From assembly GCA_022113835.1 (NCBI GenBank), contig JAILWY010000018.1, forward strand, positions 15,601,501-15,665,500: a DNA stretch of 64,000 bases. Reading direction: 5' to 3'. A program made the position numbers and the translations under genes. This DNA comes from Atopsyche davidsoni. Taxonomy: Eukaryota > Arthropoda > Insecta > Trichoptera > Hydrobiosidae. The notes beneath the pieces are model-generated. The model saw only the letters and a list, made by a program, of their open reading frames with translations. It was not told the origin of the DNA and made no database searches. This document shows, in pieces, positions 13,055 to 25,060 of the stretch (within the stretch, counting starts at the first letter, position 1; each line of letters starts with the position of its first letter).

Positions 13055-14340
13055 TTGACGTAAAATTATACTGGAGATATCCTTAAAAATAAAAAAACCA
13101 TAACAAATATGCGGGGTATGTTTAAAATCAAAAATATCGATTCATCGGCCGTGAACATATTTTGAACTTTTCTATTTCTTGCACGCGAGTATTTTTCACT
13201 TCCTACTATGTTTTAAATTATTCAGATAACGTGATAGGCACTTCACATCTGAACAAAGAAATATGTGATAGGCTGCACTGTAACTCGATCACAGATCTAT
13301 GAACTCGATTGAATTGAATTTCAAGCCAAAGTATTATTTCACATTATTCAAGGTGTTGAACAAAAGATAGTAGATACTTATCGAAACATATTTTCATTGT
13401 CTCCGTGTTGACCCGACGAATAATTTGACCGTCCAAGCATCCAAAGTTCCCAGATTATTTTTGACGTTTACATGAAAATATTTTGATTTTCTAAAATCCA
13501 CTCCGATCGCTGTTGATACAGTGTGAGACCTTCGTATTTTTATTTTCGGAAGACGAGCCGACGTCCTTGCGAGTTTATTCATTTCGTAAACCGTCAATTG
13601 CACCGCCAGAATTATGAGCATAATTAATTTATTATTGGACTGTACGCTATTCCTCTAATTAACTGAAATACTGCAAGGTCTTCTGAAAATGAAACATCTT
13701 TTTTATTTTTTTAAGTATTATTGCCTTCCGTAACGATAAATCACATAAAAATATAGCAATTACTTGAGGATTTTCTCAAATAAGTATTTCTTTATCTTAT
13801 AACTAAAAATTAATATTTATAAGATTTGGTTTAAAACACAATTAGTGTGGCCTGATGGTTTCAGAGAGTTCGAATCCACACGGAAGATTAAATAAGCTCA
13901 CAACATAATATTTATTATAATTGTAAATTATTACACAATATGTAATAAACAGAAAATATTTATCAAAAACTGCTAAAAACATTAAGACCTTTTTTTTCAT
14001 TGCGTTTATATTTATGATATGATAACACCCAGACGTCGCGACGTCTGGGTGTTGTCTTTTTTTAATAAAAAAAAACCAGTCAGACACCAGAATCAGTCTG
14101 TGTATCTCCAAAGTAAAAAATAAATCCACATAAATATAATTTGTTCCAATCACGTATTCTATTCACTACTATTCATTCTCTTAGCTACCTCTCAACTTAC
14201 GAAACATGTCGCTTAAGCCTGTTTGATGTCCGCAAACGTGTTTGATATTCACAAATATATTTTTAAAAAATAGTTTTAACAACTAGAATGTATAATAAAT
14301 ATTCAAATTAAACGATGCTTTTTTTCATTTATAGTGATGA
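13055..14340. other. Intergenic DNA between repeats
   Basis: AT-rich with no supported gene. GTTCGAATCC at 13866-13875 matches the Pol III B-box and is preceded by TGTGGCCTGATGG, an A-box-like string, so 13846-13881 may be a truncated tRNA-derived SINE. The spacing is too short for a functional tRNA. A perfect palindrome at 14024-14053 is listed separately. Confidence 0.35.
14024..14053. repeat. Perfect 30-bp palindrome
   Basis: The 15-base arm AACACCCAGACGTCG is followed without spacer by its exact reverse complement; the centre is GTCGCGAC. Flanks are AT-rich and contain long A/T runs. It may be the core of a decayed foldback element or a dimeric protein-binding site; no outer inverted repeats were found. 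Confidence 0.85.
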
Positions 14341-14540
14341 TTAGAGTTTTAGTAAGTCTAGTAATCCAGGAGGATTGACGCACTCCCCCGGCCTCCCACG
14401 GCGTTGATTCTTGTGATTGTGGCGACAAACACGAGCGAGTCGTGTGAGTAATCAAACAATATTTGACAACCAAGCAGCGCTAAATTTTTATTTACATATT
14501 TGAGTTAAACCTACATCGAGAGCGGCGTCTCGCTACCCCA
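14340..14540. promoter_or_regulatory. GC-richer islet with SOX-type sites
   Basis: Islet with ATTGT at 14416-14420, ACAAAC just after, and AACAAT at 14455-14460, alongside TAATC homeodomain-like cores. No reading frame. Inferred candidate neural-type element. Confidence 0.3.
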
Positions 14541-16430
14541 CAAGTCTATTTTAAAAATAAATTTTAACTTTACATGTTTTCATTTTATATTGAAATCTAA
14601 AAAATATCAAAACATTGAGATTTACTTACTATTTTTACGACATAATATGAAAAATAAAGTATTTAAAAAATTCAAGATTGTGTTCTTAACACCACAAAAA
14701 TAGTTTATATTTAAAATAAAGAACATATTTATGAAGTAATATTAAGTTCAAATTTAATATTACCAATTAATTTTCAAGGAAACAAAATTATCCAACTTAT
14801 AGCAATATCTTGTAAATAATAATATTTAATTATTTACTGAAATCGATTTATTATTTTTACTTCATCTGACGAGACGCTACTAAGTTGTAATAAATGTTAT
14901 AAACACATTCATCATAAGGGGCTAAATGCTGAATGTACCTGAGAGTACGACTAACTGCTCGGTAGTTAAGTTTGCTTCGTGTTTATATTACAATATATAA
15001 CAGAGTATTATTTCACATTTGTCGATAGATACTAATTGAAGAAATAACCCTTTTTAAAATTATTATGAAATTGGATAGAGCAAGTGATTGGTTGGAAACC
15101 TGAAATAAAAATATAAAAGAAATATTGGAAGAGTTGCATAAAGAAATTTCAAAATCATTTTTGGACATCGAATATTGAAAGATAATATCCTATATATGGT
15201 AAAAGATAACTGGAACACCCGAATCATCGCAAAAGCAAACTTAACTTTCAAAAATACTGAAGCAGCAGAGCAGAGAATAGAGATGTGGTAGCAGTGAATC
15301 GATAATAGTTGATAAAGATAAAATTTAAAATTACATTAAATAAAAATCTATATATCTGGTTTTATATCAGTAGTTTAAAAAAATATATATAACAGTAATT
15401 TGATAAGCTGTATTGACAAATATTTAAATTTTGCTATGATATAGTACGACGAATAAACAAATATAAAAATCAGGTCAATAACAGGCATATTGGATGGTCT
15501 ACTTGAAGCGCCCTTGCTACGATTTCGTTTGTAAAGTTAGTGCGACATCACCGGCCAGGCTGGCCCGTGAGCCGATTGTTCAAAACCAAATATATAAAAT
15601 TACAATAAAATTTGAAGACATGTGTGCGACTGACGCAACCTATTTGAGGACAAGTGAATCAGAAACTGCCGCGCGCAGAGCGAAGTGCAGACTTCAAGGA
15701 GAAACCTTTACCCTCTGTTCTCATTACCAACAGGAACAAATACTCGCAATAGAGAAATACACTTCCGTATTATCAGTTAACAAAATATCATTTTTTTATT
15801 AATTTTCAACAATCTTAAGGTTTTGAATTAAATTATGAGTCTTTCCTATTTATACTTATTGTTCAATAAAATAATTTGATCGAATTTGTTGATAGGTTTG
15901 CATGCAAAAAAACAGATGGATAAATTAATTGAAAAAGTATTATAATTACAAAACATAACAGTTTACATAAAAATTAAAATACAAATATTTAAGCATGGCC
16001 ATGAAGATTTATCAAGCGATTAAGAATTCGATCAAACTTAACTTCTAGGGTATTTATTACAAAATACAAAAATAATATATTCGTAAAAAAAATTAATAAA
16101 AAAACAGATTTTTTCTGGAATGTTGTAACACGTTTTAATTAATACCTATAAAAGCAGAGGGGTGCATTAGTAAGGTCGTTACTTTTGAAATAAAAAAAAC
16201 AAGATTTTTGACTTTACTAGAGATAATAAATACCGAGAATTTCTAAAAATATTATTTTCCTATTTCCAATGTAACCTCATTCTCTTTTATGGGTATATAT
16301 TATTTTTAATAATTGACACACGTACGAAGATAATGATAATCTTCTGTCTGTGTTCCTCTAGTTAATATAACTGCAAAATATATTTTAATACATGAAATAC
16401 AAAGTAAATATTTTCCAGGGCAGTTTTGCG
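14541..16430. other. AT-rich intergenic DNA, no gene seen
   Basis: No convincing coding or repeat structure. The 102-aa frame at 15494-15802 has no domain, ordinary AT-rich codon composition and no splice context, so it is not called. Confidence 0.45.
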
Positions 16431-16434
16431 TTAA

Positions 16435-16740
16435 TTTCAATTGGATCGATGGCTCGCTGAGCGGCTAGTTGAACACGTGCCAATTGCTTATTCCTCGGGT
16501 TGAACTTTCTCGGCGCGGAGTGCGATCACGCGCCCCGTTCACCGTTACCGCCGCAACTGTCAACCTGCAGTTCACGCGCATTCGATATAAGGAACAGAAG
16601 CCGAGGAATGTGGAGTGCCTCGGAGGTTAGTATTTGGGACAATGGCGGTGCTGAACGCTCCTCGGCTTCCGAAGCGAAATTCTGACGCAGCGCTGGAGAC
16701 AAAACAATACCCGTCGCCAACTGCCCGCGTATGTTTCTGC
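16435..16740. promoter_or_regulatory. GC-rich islet with CACGTG and SOX site
   Basis: Contains ACACGTGCC (canonical E-box, about 16473-16478), several CAATTG-type strings and a perfect SOX core ACAATGG at 16639-16645. Two overlapping minus-strand frames (72 and 114 aa) and a plus-strand frame show no domain. Candidate enhancer by motif content and composition. Confidence 0.35.
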
Positions 16741-17089
16741 AATACATTATGATGTAAATAACACAAAAATTCATAAATACGAATTGACAAAACAAATAAA
16801 ACATGAATAAGTCTTTAATGTATATTTTCAAATAATTACCTACTTTTCTAATTGTGTATGAACACATCAAAAGTATTCAATAGGTGGGCGTTTAAAATTT
16901 CTAAGCATTCAAGGACAAGTGGTACGATGAAGTATGAGTAAAATCAAATGTTTTTGATCATGACAGAACTCATAAGAGTTTTCTTCAATTCGTTATATTT
17001 CCGCTCGCTCAAAACTGATGAACGGTAACCGATGTGTATTAAAAAAAAGAAATCACCTGTTCTTCAAGAATAAAAGGAAGTTTTGCATT

Positions 17090-17450
17090 AATTATAGATT
17101 GAATAACACCCCAGGTAGAGGCACAATCCCGGCTTAGCGAACAAACAAAACTGGACAATAACAAAAGACAGTTTGCTGACTTTTGACACCGGCCGTGTGA
17201 TTATCATACAATGGCTGTTGTTCGGCTGGCGTTTTTGCTGTAGGAGGAAACGAATAGCAATAAAAATTGTCGAAAATATATCGAGCGGAAAAACACTTTT
17301 GTTCCCGACGCGAAAAGCGGCCAGACAATGGCCGCGTGGACCTTCCTCGGCAGAAGCCGCTGTCGATTCCTGGCTTATCAATTCCATTACTCATGACGCT
17401 GCCGAGGCGTGCTTGCGCCAAGCGCCAAACGACATTTACATTATTCTGAA
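17090..17450. promoter_or_regulatory. SOX-site cluster, candidate vvl enhancer
   Basis: SOX/HMG-type cores are packed here: ACAAT 17123-17127, ACAATA 17155-17160, AACAAAAG 17160-17167, ACAATGG 17208-17214, TTGTT 17218-17222, ATTGT 17266-17270, CTTTTGTT 17296-17303 and ACAATGG 17325-17331. The segment is GC-richer than its flanks, non-repetitive, and only nominally open in several frames (95-99 aa, no domains). SoxB proteins such as Dichaete are known partners of Vvl in the Drosophila midline, so an autoregulatory or neural enhancer is a reasonable inference. Confidence 0.45.
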
Positions 17451-18060
17451 CCCGAAATTCTATGTAATTTGAATAACTGCCATATAATGAGGTTCGTATG
17501 TCAAAACCATATCTTTGTTTGATGACCTATTTGATTCGCTTATAATTTATTTATAGATTGATATACTTATACTATTCTGAAAATTAGAAAAAAGTAACAA
17601 AGTTTTTTTCTTCATATATTGCATTAATTCTTACTTAGAAACCTGGATATACCTTTTGTCCGCCACTTCTGTTTTAGGTGAGATGTGGCCAATCTTGTAA
17701 GGTTTGTTTATGGACTGTAATTGTACAATTTTAGCTTCATCACCGCTATGAAATATTCTACCTTATAAAACCTAAATGATATCCACAGGATAACGAAACA
17801 AAAATATTTACTGTGTCCTTGAAAAAGCTGCTCGTCCAAATAACTCCGTTTAAATAAATTTAGTATTTAAAATATCATTGTTAGTTAGCACTATTAACTT
17901 TGCATATTATTACAAAGGTCACTGGGCGAATTGAGCTTGACTATTGTTAAACAACCACGTTTATCGCCTAAAAAATTTTTAAACACACATGAATAAATGA
18001 AAATAGTGAATAACTGTACCGAATTGAAAATTATATTTCAGACATAAGTTGTAGGCTTAG

Positions 18061-18148
18061 GCATTGGAAGGAGAAAGCTAACGTGAATGCAAAATGCTGA
18101 CTAACGTGAGGCTGGAAATCGGGAGGAGCCACGAACCTCCTCTAAATA
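18061..18148 (+). repeat. Dispersed repeat, copy 3
   Basis: GCATTGGAAGGAGAAAGCTA opens the copy, matching 12902 onward, and it ends with ACGAACCTCCTCT. Shorter than copy 2 and diverged. Confidence 0.5.
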
Positions 18149-18359
18149 CAATAGATTGTATCTGGAATGCACGAATTGAATAAATACTTTTAATAGAGTA
18201 ATTAGTAATTATTTTTAAACGTTTTTCAAATCGTAAATTTAAATTTTGCTCGACTTCTGTCACTTTAAATTGAGTGAAAAGTGCTGAGTTAAATCGCGCT
18301 GCTGACAACGATTTTTAAATATTTTCCTACGAGTCGCAAAATAATGCAAAGTCAATGTG

Positions 18360-18560
18360 CTACCGATCGATATTGATTGTGGCAGTAGCCGAGTGGCGCG
18401 TCTCGGGCCGGGTTTGTATCCCGAGCACGTCCGGGCCGGAGAGTGGATGTATGTAGCCGATTAGCGGGGGGCGGGGAGGGCCGTCGCTGATCGAATATCA
18501 GCTTTCGTATTCTCCGAAGCTTTTTTTTATTTTAAACCAAGCTTTCCTTGCTTTTCCGAG
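18360..18560 (+). repeat. GC-rich patch with Pol III box-like motifs (possible SINE remnant)
   Basis: TAGCCGAGTGG at 18386-18396 fits the tRNA A-box and GGTTTGTATCC at 18411-18421 is a partial B-box, but they are only 25 bp apart, too close for an intact tRNA gene. Best explained as a deleted tRNA-derived SINE head or a coincidence within a GC-rich islet. Confidence 0.25.
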
Positions 18561-21180
18561 GTGCGTGGTTCTTTAAAAATCTTCGCTTGATTTTTTTTTA
18601 AATTCTAGGACTTAATTCTTAGTTTTGACACTTGCGTAAGAAGGTCCACAGATCACCTCTTACACCTCACTGTACTTATCTATTTACGATTTTGAAGAGA
18701 TTTACAAATCTGAAACTCATCTTATGTGGAATATTATACTAGAATGGATAAAAGATGGAAATTCCATCATAACATTTAAAGTACACAAAACTCATGCTAT
18801 GCCTCTGTGTGGTCTGCTTGCAGAATATTTTGTTTTTCAATCGTTTGAACGAAAATATATTCTTTGATTCATCGACCTACTAATTACAACCCGAAGTATT
18901 TATAATTTGGATATTATTTTAGTCAGTTTATGCAAAATATTCTTCGCAATTCTATGTATCATTCATTAATTATTTCGCAGTATATAAATTAATATACTAA
19001 TTTTATTAACTAATCATTTGGTATAAATTTTCATTGCATTATATTATTTGTACTGAATTATGTACCTGGTGACAATATGCTCGTGTTTTTATTCAGAACT
19101 TAACACATAAATTATTGCCACAACTTAACAGCGTATGTAATATTCTGACGGTAAACTCGATTAGTATTATTTTAAACAAATATACTCCTTACGCACAGGT
19201 TGCACAAGGAATACAGTCGCCTTCTTCCGGCAGCGTTGCGGTGACCTACGAGCGTCAATACTGTGAGCATGCGGGTCACCTGGCACTATCACCTCGCGAC
19301 AAACGAGGCCTTATCGGAGACACCCATGCCGAGCCAACAGCAACTCTATGCCTACCTGCTACAAGACGGAAAACCCTGCGAATCCAACATGAAACACACG
19401 ACTGACTGACTCTGAACACAGACATAATTACGCGACAAAAGAAACGTTTACACTTCATTTCAGAGACAAACACTTTTTATACATGGTATTATTTCTAGTT
19501 TTCTAAACAAGGTATGCTCTGATAGTGTTTGTGTACTGGTTGGAAATAATTAAGCTATTTTGCTAGAATGCGGGCTTCAACATTTTTCCCCATACAACCC
19601 TCCGCAAATTGTCTATCTATATTCAATACTTACATACACGTTTTCAATTCTCAAAACACTACGAACAAAAATGTACTATTTATGCAAATATTTTCAAGGA
19701 TGTACTTTAATTCTCATAATGCAATAAGTCATGTTTTGTATTTTTTTCAAACACGAAATTCTAACAAAAACAATTAGGGTTGAATCACCCCTTCTTCATT
19801 GGTAACTCGTGTGCCCTGTAACCTTCTAAATTAAAATCTCAGCCCGCCTTGGAAAGGTGGCCATTCTTTTATTTATTCTTTTATTTCCTTCCCCTTGCCT
19901 GCGTTCACGCCAACTGGCCTCGAAAAAAACTGTTAATTAAATATGTCGCCAAAAATTAAATTAAAGTTACGACTCAAGGCATTCGGCTCTGTGTGCAAAG
20001 GGTTAGTGAGATTGCTGCACACTTGGAATATAGTCGAGCCAACATTTGGAATTGTGAAGATCTAGCAAAAACCGTTTAATCCCGATGACCTGTCGAGATA
20101 AACAGATTATTATGTTTATTGTCACTATAATTTTATGTATATTTTTTAAAACCCCATTTTATTTTGTGTATAATTAAGGAAACTTGTATTGAATATTCAT
20201 CTAGCACACTAAATGAATATTCAATCATTCAAGAACGTTTCGTATTTATTATGAATATACATTAAATTTGCACACTTCTGATCTATCAACAAATCCATAC
20301 AGTGATACTTTTATAAAATTCTTATTAACTATGTGATAAATTATCTTATAATTGTGAATTTATATGAACGCATTTAATATCACAAGCAATCACTTAGTCC
20401 AGTCTATAAACTAAATATGCAAGTATTTTATAGTAGATTTGCTGTCAACTTTTTGTAAAAATAATATTCACCTTATTGATGAATGCGTCTATCATCTTTG
20501 TGAAATAAATTACCAATTAATTAATTCATGTATCGGTAGCATACTTTATATGTCAAATCTCATAAAAAAAAACAGCGTTTTTATTTTTAATTTTCGATAT
20601 AAGGTGGTGAAATGTTATATTTAAATAAAAAACTTCTCCAAGATATTAACGTCACTTTTTATGACTGAAATCATGTCGTTGTTAAAATTATATTAAATTC
20701 TTCATGTTAAGGCTTTTCTGAAAATTTAAACTAAATTATATAGGTACACGTAATTCGTATTACTAGTATTCAAAGAATTTTATGTAAAAAAATATATATC
20801 CATAAATTTTCGTAACTATATTCTTTGTAACTTACAAAAATATCTATAACATTATTAGACTGCACATGGGCTATTTATATGATTAATATCTTACAAATCC
20901 ACTCTTAAACAAAAAGAGAAATCCACGTACGCTACCACCTAAGCCAAACCTTGTAAGCCCCACAACCTGCACACAGGATCAGGGGATGGTCACATACCGT
21001 ATTGTAAGCATGGCTCTAAAAACTATTGTAAACCAACCTTAAAATAGTTGCAGCCAGAGACTCTGAATTAATAATAAATCGGTAATTTAATAAAAATATT
21101 TTTTATTAAATGAGAAACACATCTCGAAGAAACATATTTTAGAGTATTAATATGATACCAGGAAGGAGAAGCCAAGATAG
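18561..21180. other. Mostly AT-rich intergenic DNA
   Basis: A GC-richer patch at 19190-19400 (96-aa and 65-aa opposite frames, no domains), a perfect octamer ATGCAAAT at 19682-19689, and an inverted repeat at 20188-20200/20213-20225 are the only structures noted. Text near 19840-19870 (AGCCCGCCTTGGAAAGGTGG) looks repeat-derived. No gene. Confidence 0.4.
20188..20225. repeat. Short inverted repeat (13-bp arms)
   Basis: ATTGAATATTCAT and its exact reverse complement are separated by 12 bp. Too short and AT-rich for a microRNA precursor; probably a chance or decayed foldback. Confidence 0.6.
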
Positions 21181-21187
21181 TCTTACC

Positions 21188-21559
21188 CAGAAGCTCCCAA
21201 TCTTTTTCGGTTTGCGGCTCCCTAAATTATCGGATTTTTTTTGGGGGCACCCTTAATACATCAGATTTTGACTTTCTTGAAAAATTGGAAAACTTTCCTT
21301 TTCAAAAGCGATTACCCATTTAACAGCAAAAGATTAAAAACAGATACTAACTATTTTCTTTGGGATAATATAAAATATCTAATTTCAACTGTTTAGGTAT
21401 CATCTGGACTGGACAACCACCATGCGGTTAAATAAGTTAAAAAATAAATTAAACACGAAATTTAAATTCATGTACGCAAAAATTCGAGAATGGAAATTCC
21501 AAGAAAATTACCGAATTGTTTAATTGAATATTTCGCGGCGCACACTTTGGGAGCCGCTG
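21188..21559. mobile_element. Non-autonomous hAT-like DNA transposon
   Basis: The left end is CAGAAGCTCCCAATC; the right end in reverse complement is CAGCGGCTCCCAAAG, giving imperfect terminal inverted repeats of the CAG-n-GGCTCCCAA type seen in hAT elements. Flanking octamers GTCTTACC (21180-21187) and GACTCACC (21560-21567) agree at 6 of 8 positions, as expected for an old hAT 8-bp target duplication. The 372-bp body has no transposase frame. Confidence 0.65.
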
Positions 21560-21719
21560 GACTCACCTATAACAAAATATTTCTAAAAAATGTCCAGAAG
21601 TGATATTCTACTTCCAGTTGAACCCTGGCCTCTTGAGACAGCACGCACATTGAAATACAGAACGGGAATCAGCCAAAAGCGTAAAAGCTTTTTCAGAAAA
21701 AATATTTCGCTACTGTTTG

Positions 21720-22000
21720 GCTTGTCGGTGGCGTCGCAGCGCGTGCAGGCCGCCTCGCAGCGCGCACAGTGGGCACTCGGAGAGTTGGCGAGTATACAAA
21801 AAGTCCGCTTCCTGAAGTAAATTTTTGAAATAATAAAATATGCAAATGAGCCTTGACCGGCGCTGGGCGGGGGGGGGCGGGGCGGGGGGGGGGGCGCGGC
21901 GCGTGGGGCGCAGTCCGAGCGCCGGCCCGCGCGCCCCGCCGCGGCGCCTGCGATGGGAATGGGCCCCCGCGCCATCAGATAGCACCTCTAATGTAATCAT
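21720..22000. promoter_or_regulatory. GC-rich islet with octamer and G-run
   Basis: A perfect octamer ATGCAAAT at 21840-21847 stands beside a very G-rich tract (21865-21895) capable of forming a G-quadruplex. Flanking GC-rich DNA on both sides has no coherent frame (overlapping 96- and 130-aa minus-strand translations are Ala/Pro/Arg low complexity). A POU site at the edge of a CpG island suggests a regulatory element or an unannotated transcript start. Confidence 0.35.
21865..21895 (+). repeat. G-rich tract with quadruplex potential
   Basis: Runs of G broken only by single C residues, with at least four G-runs of three or more within 31 bp. On the plus strand this meets the usual G-quadruplex pattern. 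Confidence 0.75.
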
Positions 22001-22905
22001 ACGCCAGTTTTTTGTTTGAGAATTGTTGAAGTGTTCTCTGTAATGTTATGTGTGAAGCGGGAAATGTAGACTTTTATTTGTTTTCGGCATTGTTTACAGT
22101 CCTGTGATATTCTTCGGGACAAATTGTCTGCTTTATGGCGCAAATGATGATAAATAAATTACCGACATTTATTTTATAGTGCCAGCTCTATGCAGCATTA
22201 AGACATAGTAAAAGCAGAATCAGTATTTTTTATATCCGAGACCATGGTTATTATTTTTCTCCGAGTTCACGCATTGGCGTTTAATATGTTTATTTTTTTT
22301 TTACAGTTTATGCGTACGATCACTTCAGAAAAAAATTATTACAGGATATCTCGTTTTCAATTTTGAAATATGACACATTTCAAAATTCAAATCTACGATT
22401 GATCTACATTTGCGTGAGCTCTATGAATCATCCAATAATATTAAATCTTAAGTCTATGGATTCCCATTGTCTGGTGGTTTAAAAATGATCAAAAGCCACC
22501 GCAGCTATGTCTAGCGTGTCACGTCTCTGGAATACATACATATATTCAAATATATTTATGTAGATAAATATTAAAAGTAGGTTTGTTTCGGTGAGAGTTT
22601 ATTAATTAGTAACTATCCAGTGTCTTGAGCTTGTAGATAGTATACTTGTTATACAAAATTGTAAAAAAATATTTACATCCAGATTTAAAACTTACTAAGC
22701 AACTACTGCACGCTCATCTCAATAAAAAACATTTTTTTTATTTAGTCATATGTAAATGAATATAAATAATTCACAAGGTCCTTAATAATCAACAATAAAC
22801 ACGTGGAATGCACAAGTTACCCACGAAGTTATGGAATTATCATATTTTTAAAACACCTGAATACGTAAGCATATATTTTCTATCTAGTTTCAAAACGGAA
22901 CTGAC
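22001..22905. other. AT-rich intergenic DNA, nothing supported
   Basis: No frame, repeat or motif cluster beyond chance expectation was noticed. Confidence 0.5.
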
Positions 22906-22909
22906 GTGG

Positions 22910-23300
22910 ATTAAGTGAGGTCCACACTTCTCCCCTCGCGATCAGATGTCCCTTATTTGATACAGTTTCTAGTTATAAAGTTGCACAAAAGTGAAACATC
23001 CCCTGCGGTCCATGCGTCCATCGCCACCCATTGTTGCAGCGCACCTGGCCGACCACCCCTCCAGCCCGACACATGTGCCTGTTCTCTGCCAAGCTATTCT
23101 CAAACTCAACCCATACAAATATATTTTAAATTATGATCACTCTCCTTTATATTCCCGTGGAGTTATTTGTGCGTTCGACAGCAGTGTAAGTAAGGGGAAC
23201 AAGTTTGCGCATTTCCGAATTGGGGTCCGCGTGCATTTTTTGACCTTCTGACCTCGAAAAAATGACCCTCGTTGCAGTTTAGATAACACACGCATGCAGT
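22910..23300. promoter_or_regulatory. Islet with nuclear-receptor direct repeat
   Basis: GC-richer segment whose right part holds TGACCT at 23241-23246 and 23249-23254 (read on the minus strand, AGGTCA-GA-AGGTCA, a DR2) plus a third half site TGACCC at 23263-23268. The 73- and 86-aa frames crossing the segment have no domains. Inferred hormone-responsive element. Confidence 0.4.
23241..23254 (-). promoter_or_regulatory. DR2 nuclear-receptor site (AGGTCA-n2-AGGTCA)
   Basis: Two perfect AGGTCA half sites in tandem on the minus strand with a 2-bp spacer, and a related half site 8 bp further along. Such repeats bind RXR/USP-type heterodimers and other receptors. Vvl is known to act in ecdysteroid-producing tissue, which makes hormone feedback conceivable but unproven. 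Confidence 0.5.
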
Positions 23301-24655
23301 TCGAGCTATGATTTAGTTTCGTAGTACTTTGTTATCCGGGGAAAAAATGCGTTGGTACTTATAATTATGGTAATAAATATTGGATGCTTGTGATTTTTGC
23401 AGATCTTAAAAAAACTTAAAACACAGAATTCAAGAATATATTTATACATAAACTGACGATAAGTAACCTTGATGGCTCAATAAGTAGGATCAAAATAATT
23501 ATAGTCAATGTATTCTTGTTTGATACCTTTATTAACAGGTGATTCCTGAGTAATTTAATTATGCTTACAGCCTTGTATATACTATATGATACAGCCTGGA
23601 TACTGCCTCAAAGTACTTTTAGAGAAAACAGCACACTTGGTAGTGAGTATAAAATCTTAATAACTTAATTCTATAGGTTCTAAGCACCACTGAAATACGC
23701 ACAAACTAGAAGATCAATAATGCATGCCCACAAAAACGAAACCTGTGATATTTGAGAACCCGGTCGTGAACAGTTTTGAAATGCTGAACCTCGTTAAATA
23801 CATATGCTTTATATGTAATTGTATATTTCTATTTTGATATTTAAAAATATTTTTTTATAGATGTTACAAAATTGAATGTAATAATTAATATTTTAAATGC
23901 ATACAAAAGTCTATTTATAAAATGTATATATATTTGTAAAGTTTTGTGTTGTATTAAGTATTCTTTTTTTATTTCAGCGTTATGTACACAACGTACACAA
24001 TATACAACAAACAAATCGCAATGATTCTCAAAATTATCAATTGAATTTGACGTACAATGAGGGATCCATAAAACATCTGAAAAAACATTTCAAGAGATTA
24101 CTTTCGCTTGGTTTGATGACAACAGCCACAAACAAAAAGAGAGGGCTCTTAAAAAATATAGTAAACGGATAACGGCCAGAAGTATAATGAATGCGGCTTA
24201 GACATCCATTTGTGTTGCTTTCTATTTTATACATAAGTGTATTATTTTTATAGTTTTTTTATTATATATTAAAAGTAATAAGTAAGTATTAGCAAAGAAT
24301 TAACACATCAACGAAATTATGTTTTATAAAACCTGGCTCCATCAGCGGGAAGCGTTTAAATTCCCGGTTTGTTTTATTATGTTTTCGTAACTAACACACG
24401 AAACCAGTGTCGTATTATTTTTTTACAAAAAAAACAAATAACTGCTTCTTGTTATGAGGGAATATTTAGTTGAATACAAGCTGTACGCAGTAGATTCTTC
24501 GGGTGGCCTTTCTTCAGTGCGCAATATCGAACAACAATACCCAAAAAGACCCCTCAATCTCTACTAATCATAAGCTGTTTCTTTTCAAGTGTTATTCGAC
24601 TCCTTCTCGACCGCAAACAGCACACCCCTCAATTTGTACAAAAACAATTGATTTC
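23301..24655. other. AT-rich intergenic DNA, nothing supported
   Basis: No coding, repeat or clustered motif evidence. The 65-aa minus frame at 24037-24234 has no domain. Confidence 0.45.
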
Positions 24656-24659
24656 GTAT

Positions 24660-25060
24660 GACACTATATTTTATGTGCCATTATTTGACCACTTCCGGTC
24701 ACCCTCACCGCAACGCCAAGGGTAGGCCACGAGGGATCGCTTCCGAATAGAAAATATCGACGGCAGTACGAATCAACAGGGTGTATTTCCGCCCCCTCCT
24801 TCTGGAGTTCCGGGGTTATTTGCTTCGCCGCCGATGACCGTAAATTTACTGCTGTCTAATTATTGCGACCTTTCGCTCTCGCTTCGACCCCGCGGCTTGT
24901 TGCAGATTTCATTATGTCAAATCTGCGGTAACGACATCGGCAGCACATGTTCCCTACGACCGCTTTCTGCCATTAAATCGAGATGTCCGAACTAATCGCT
25001 TTACCTACGGGATGTTGCTTTATAAGGGCTCTCGTGTACTGCATTCACAATATAATTTTT
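24660..25060. promoter_or_regulatory. Long non-repetitive islet, candidate enhancer
   Basis: About 400 bp of balanced composition with many short factor-like motifs: TAATTATTG, ATTAAATCG and TAATCG homeodomain cores and a CACATG E-box. No frame above background and no repeat hallmark. One of the best candidates for a conserved noncoding element by texture alone. Confidence 0.35.

Noticed and set aside
18386..18421. tRNA gene
   Set aside because: A-box and B-box-like words are only 25 bp apart and no acceptor stem pairs; kept only as a possible SINE remnant.
20188..20225. microRNA precursor
   Set aside because: The 13-bp arms are too short and AT-only for a Drosha substrate.
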